Source: DATMXS01 sp050260275 | GTDB lineage: Bacteria > Acidobacteriota > Terriglobia > Bryobacterales > Bryobacteraceae | Direction of reading: 5' to 3' | DNA: 16,348 nucleotides | Assembly: GCA_050260275.1 (NCBI GenBank) | Contig: JBLNBX010000030.1 | Span: 1 to 16,348, forward strand | The notes under the pieces: generated by a model | What the model was told of the DNA's origin: nothing | The model's input: only the letters and a program-made list of their open reading frames with translations | Databases searched by the model: none | In this document: positions 15,162 through 16,348 of the stretch, one piece after another | Layout: each line of letters starts with the position of its first letter | How positions within the stretch are numbered: the stretch's first letter is position 1 | Made by a program: the position numbers and the translations under genes

Positions 15162-16268
15162 ATGGGGATAGAGTTCACGCCGGTAACGGACGCCCTGCTG
15201 CCCGCCTGCCGGGCGTTCAATGAGCGCCTGCGCATTCACGGCGAGCCGCCTTTCACGCTCGCTGAGGAAGCTCCGCCCGAATGCGCGCCCGCGCCGGGCG
15301 GCATCACGTGGACACGCTTCGTGGCTGTCGATGAGACGGGCGCGGTCCGCGGCGGCGTCACGTTGATGGAGCAGCGGGGATGGCTGGCGGGCCGTGAGGT
15401 GCCGCTCATCAATGTGCAGAGCCCGCTGAGCGAGGGCACGGTGGACCGGGCGTTCGCCGGAGTCGGGCTCCAGATGCTGAGGTTTCTTGAGAGACGCGGC
15501 GACTACATCTACGCCGTTGGCATGGGCAACGAGCAGAACCCGTTCGCGAGGCTGCTGAAAGCCGCCGGCTGGCGTGTGGCGCTGGCGCCCTTTCAGTTCT
15601 CTGTGATTCGCGCAGGCCGGTTTCTGCGGGAGATTGCCCCGCTGCAGGAGGCCAGCCGGCGCATAGTGGCGCGCTTTGCAGCGGCGACGGGGCTGGGCGC
15701 GGCCGGCTTGGCCGCATGGCGCGCGGCGCACTGGCGTCCGGGTGCGCGCGGGTACTCACTGGATGCCGAAGGCTTCAAGCCCGGGGAGGCCGGCAGCGTA
15801 TGGCGCGGTTGCCGGGAGGCGCTGACCTTCGCGGCGGTGCGCGACGCAGCCGGAGTGGCCGGTCTTCACCCCGGCTCCGAGCCACGGCTCAGGCGTTTCG
15901 TCCTGCGCAGGGGTGGCGAGGCGGTTGGATGGTCGGTTGGCCTGGCGACTGCGATGCGGGAGAACGCCTACTTTGGCGACCTGACCGTCGGAACCATCCT
16001 CGACGCGCTCGCGCCGGAAGAGCATCTGACGGAGCTGCTGGCGCGCACGCGGGACGCGCTGGCCGATCTCGGCGCGGACCTAGTCATCGGTAACTTCACG
16101 CACGCCGCGTGGCGGAGCGGGTTGCGCAGGGCCGGGTTCCTGAGCGGCCCGTCCAACTACGTGCTGGCAATGTCGAAGCCGCTGGCGGCGGCAGTTAAGT
16201 CCGAGCCCGATGGCCTAGCAAGGGTGTACGTAACGCGTGCGGACGGGGATGGGCGGTTGAATCTCTAG
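15162..16268 (+). CDS. Tandem GNAT-fold acyltransferase
   Basis: A 368-residue protein with two regions of GNAT/FemAB character. The first (about 15-150) includes WTRFVAVDETGAVRGGVTLM, a central strand-turn VPLINVQSPLSEG, and GMGNEQNPFARLLKAAGWR, an acyl-CoA/ACP-binding type helix. The second (about 240-340) repeats the pattern with RFVLRRGGEAVGWSVGLAT, YFGDLTVG and the C-terminal WRSGLRRAGFLSGPSNYVL. Such proteins transfer acyl or aminoacyl groups to amines. Its position, 4 nt after the deacetylase-like gene and in the same cassette as the ACP, suggests it transfers the ACP-borne acyl group to the exposed acceptor. The ATG at 15162 lacks a strong ribosome site. It ends 10 bp from the convergent tRNA-Glu. 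Confidence 0.75.
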   Translation: MGIEFTPVTDALLPACRAFNERLRIHGEPPFTLAEEAPPECAPAPGGITWTRFVAVDETGAVRGGVTLMEQRGWLAGREVPLINVQSPLSEGTVDRAFAGVGLQMLRFLERRGDYIYAVGMGNEQNPFARLLKAAGWRVALAPFQFSVIRAGRFLREIAPLQEASRRIVARFAAATGLGAAGLAAWRAAHWRPGARGYSLDAEGFKPGEAGSVWRGCREALTFAAVRDAAGVAGLHPGSEPRLRRFVLRRGGEAVGWSVGLATAMRENAYFGDLTVGTILDALAPEEHLTELLARTRDALADLGADLVIGNFTHAAWRSGLRRAGFLSGPSNYVLAMSKPLAAAVKSEPDGLARVYVTRADGDGRLNL

Positions 16269-16278
16269 CTGGGCTGGA

Positions 16279-16348
16279 TGGTAGCGCTAACGGGAGTCGA
16301 ACCCGTATTTGAGCCTTGAGAGGGCTCCGTCCTAACCATTAGACGATA
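16279..16348 (-). tRNA. tRNA-Glu (anticodon CTC), 5' end outside window
   Basis: Read on the minus strand, the D-arm begins TCGTCTAATGGTTAGGAC, typical of tRNA-Glu. The anticodon stem GAGCC/GGCTC holds the loop CTCTCAA (anticodon CTC), the T-arm contains GGGTTCGACTCCC, and the 3' acceptor strand TAGCGCT is followed by A and an encoded CCA. About five 5' bases are cut off by the window edge. Confidence 0.95.

Overview
The window is high-GC bacterial DNA with dense, short-spaced, often overlapping genes. The deoxyhypusine-synthase-like gene, the prokaryotic OPT transporter, the small protein that precedes them, and the decayed tyrosine recombinase all have a character I associate with Acidobacteriota (Bryobacterales/Solibacter-like). 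That assignment is an inference from protein style; there is no rRNA or other phylogenetic marker here.

Layout. (1) 1-1225: a divergent RNA/DNA-processing pair. One is a partial 2',3'-cyclic phosphodiesterase (ThpR, minus strand) and the other an alkyladenine-type DNA glycosylase (plus strand). (2) 1284-4704: a clear sigma70-type promoter followed by a tightly coupled operon: a 91-residue conserved-looking protein, a deoxyhypusine-synthase-like enzyme and an OPT-family transporter. The last two junctions are overlapping stop/start codons. The enzyme has Thr where the eukaryotic/archaeal family has its catalytic Lys. (3) 4782-4964: a stand-alone 60-residue helix-hairpin-helix protein, followed by about 620 bp with no convincing gene. 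(4) 5586-11112: an accessory, defence-like region that appears partly decayed. It holds an ARPP-1 family protein, a WYL-domain regulator, a large helicase-nuclease gene broken by an internal deletion that removed the ATPase motifs, a tyrosine-integrase remnant, and tRNA-Gly(CCC). The integrase remnant lies right at the 3' end of the tRNA. The broken helicase gene keeps a well-formed promoter with a perfect 14-bp palindrome in its spacer. (5) 11113-12026: a mostly gene-free stretch with a compact G-quadruplex motif, then a small exported protein of unknown function. (6) 12276-16268: a four-gene cassette of FkbH-like HAD-IIIC protein, acyl carrier protein, polysaccharide-deacetylase-like protein and tandem GNAT-fold acyltransferase. 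Its junctions overlap or are 4 nt apart. (7) 16279-16348: the 3' part of tRNA-Glu(CTC).

How the parts may work together. The cassette in (6) looks like a small system that loads a short acyl group, plausibly glyceryl as in known FkbH/ACP pairs, onto a dedicated ACP and passes it to a glycan or other acceptor using the GNAT protein, with the deacetylase-like protein exposing the acceptor amine. It is the best candidate for an undescribed system in the window. The region in (4) reads as a former mobile defence island at a tRNA-Gly site. The WYL regulator and ARPP-1 gene are still intact, while the effector helicase and the integrase have decayed.
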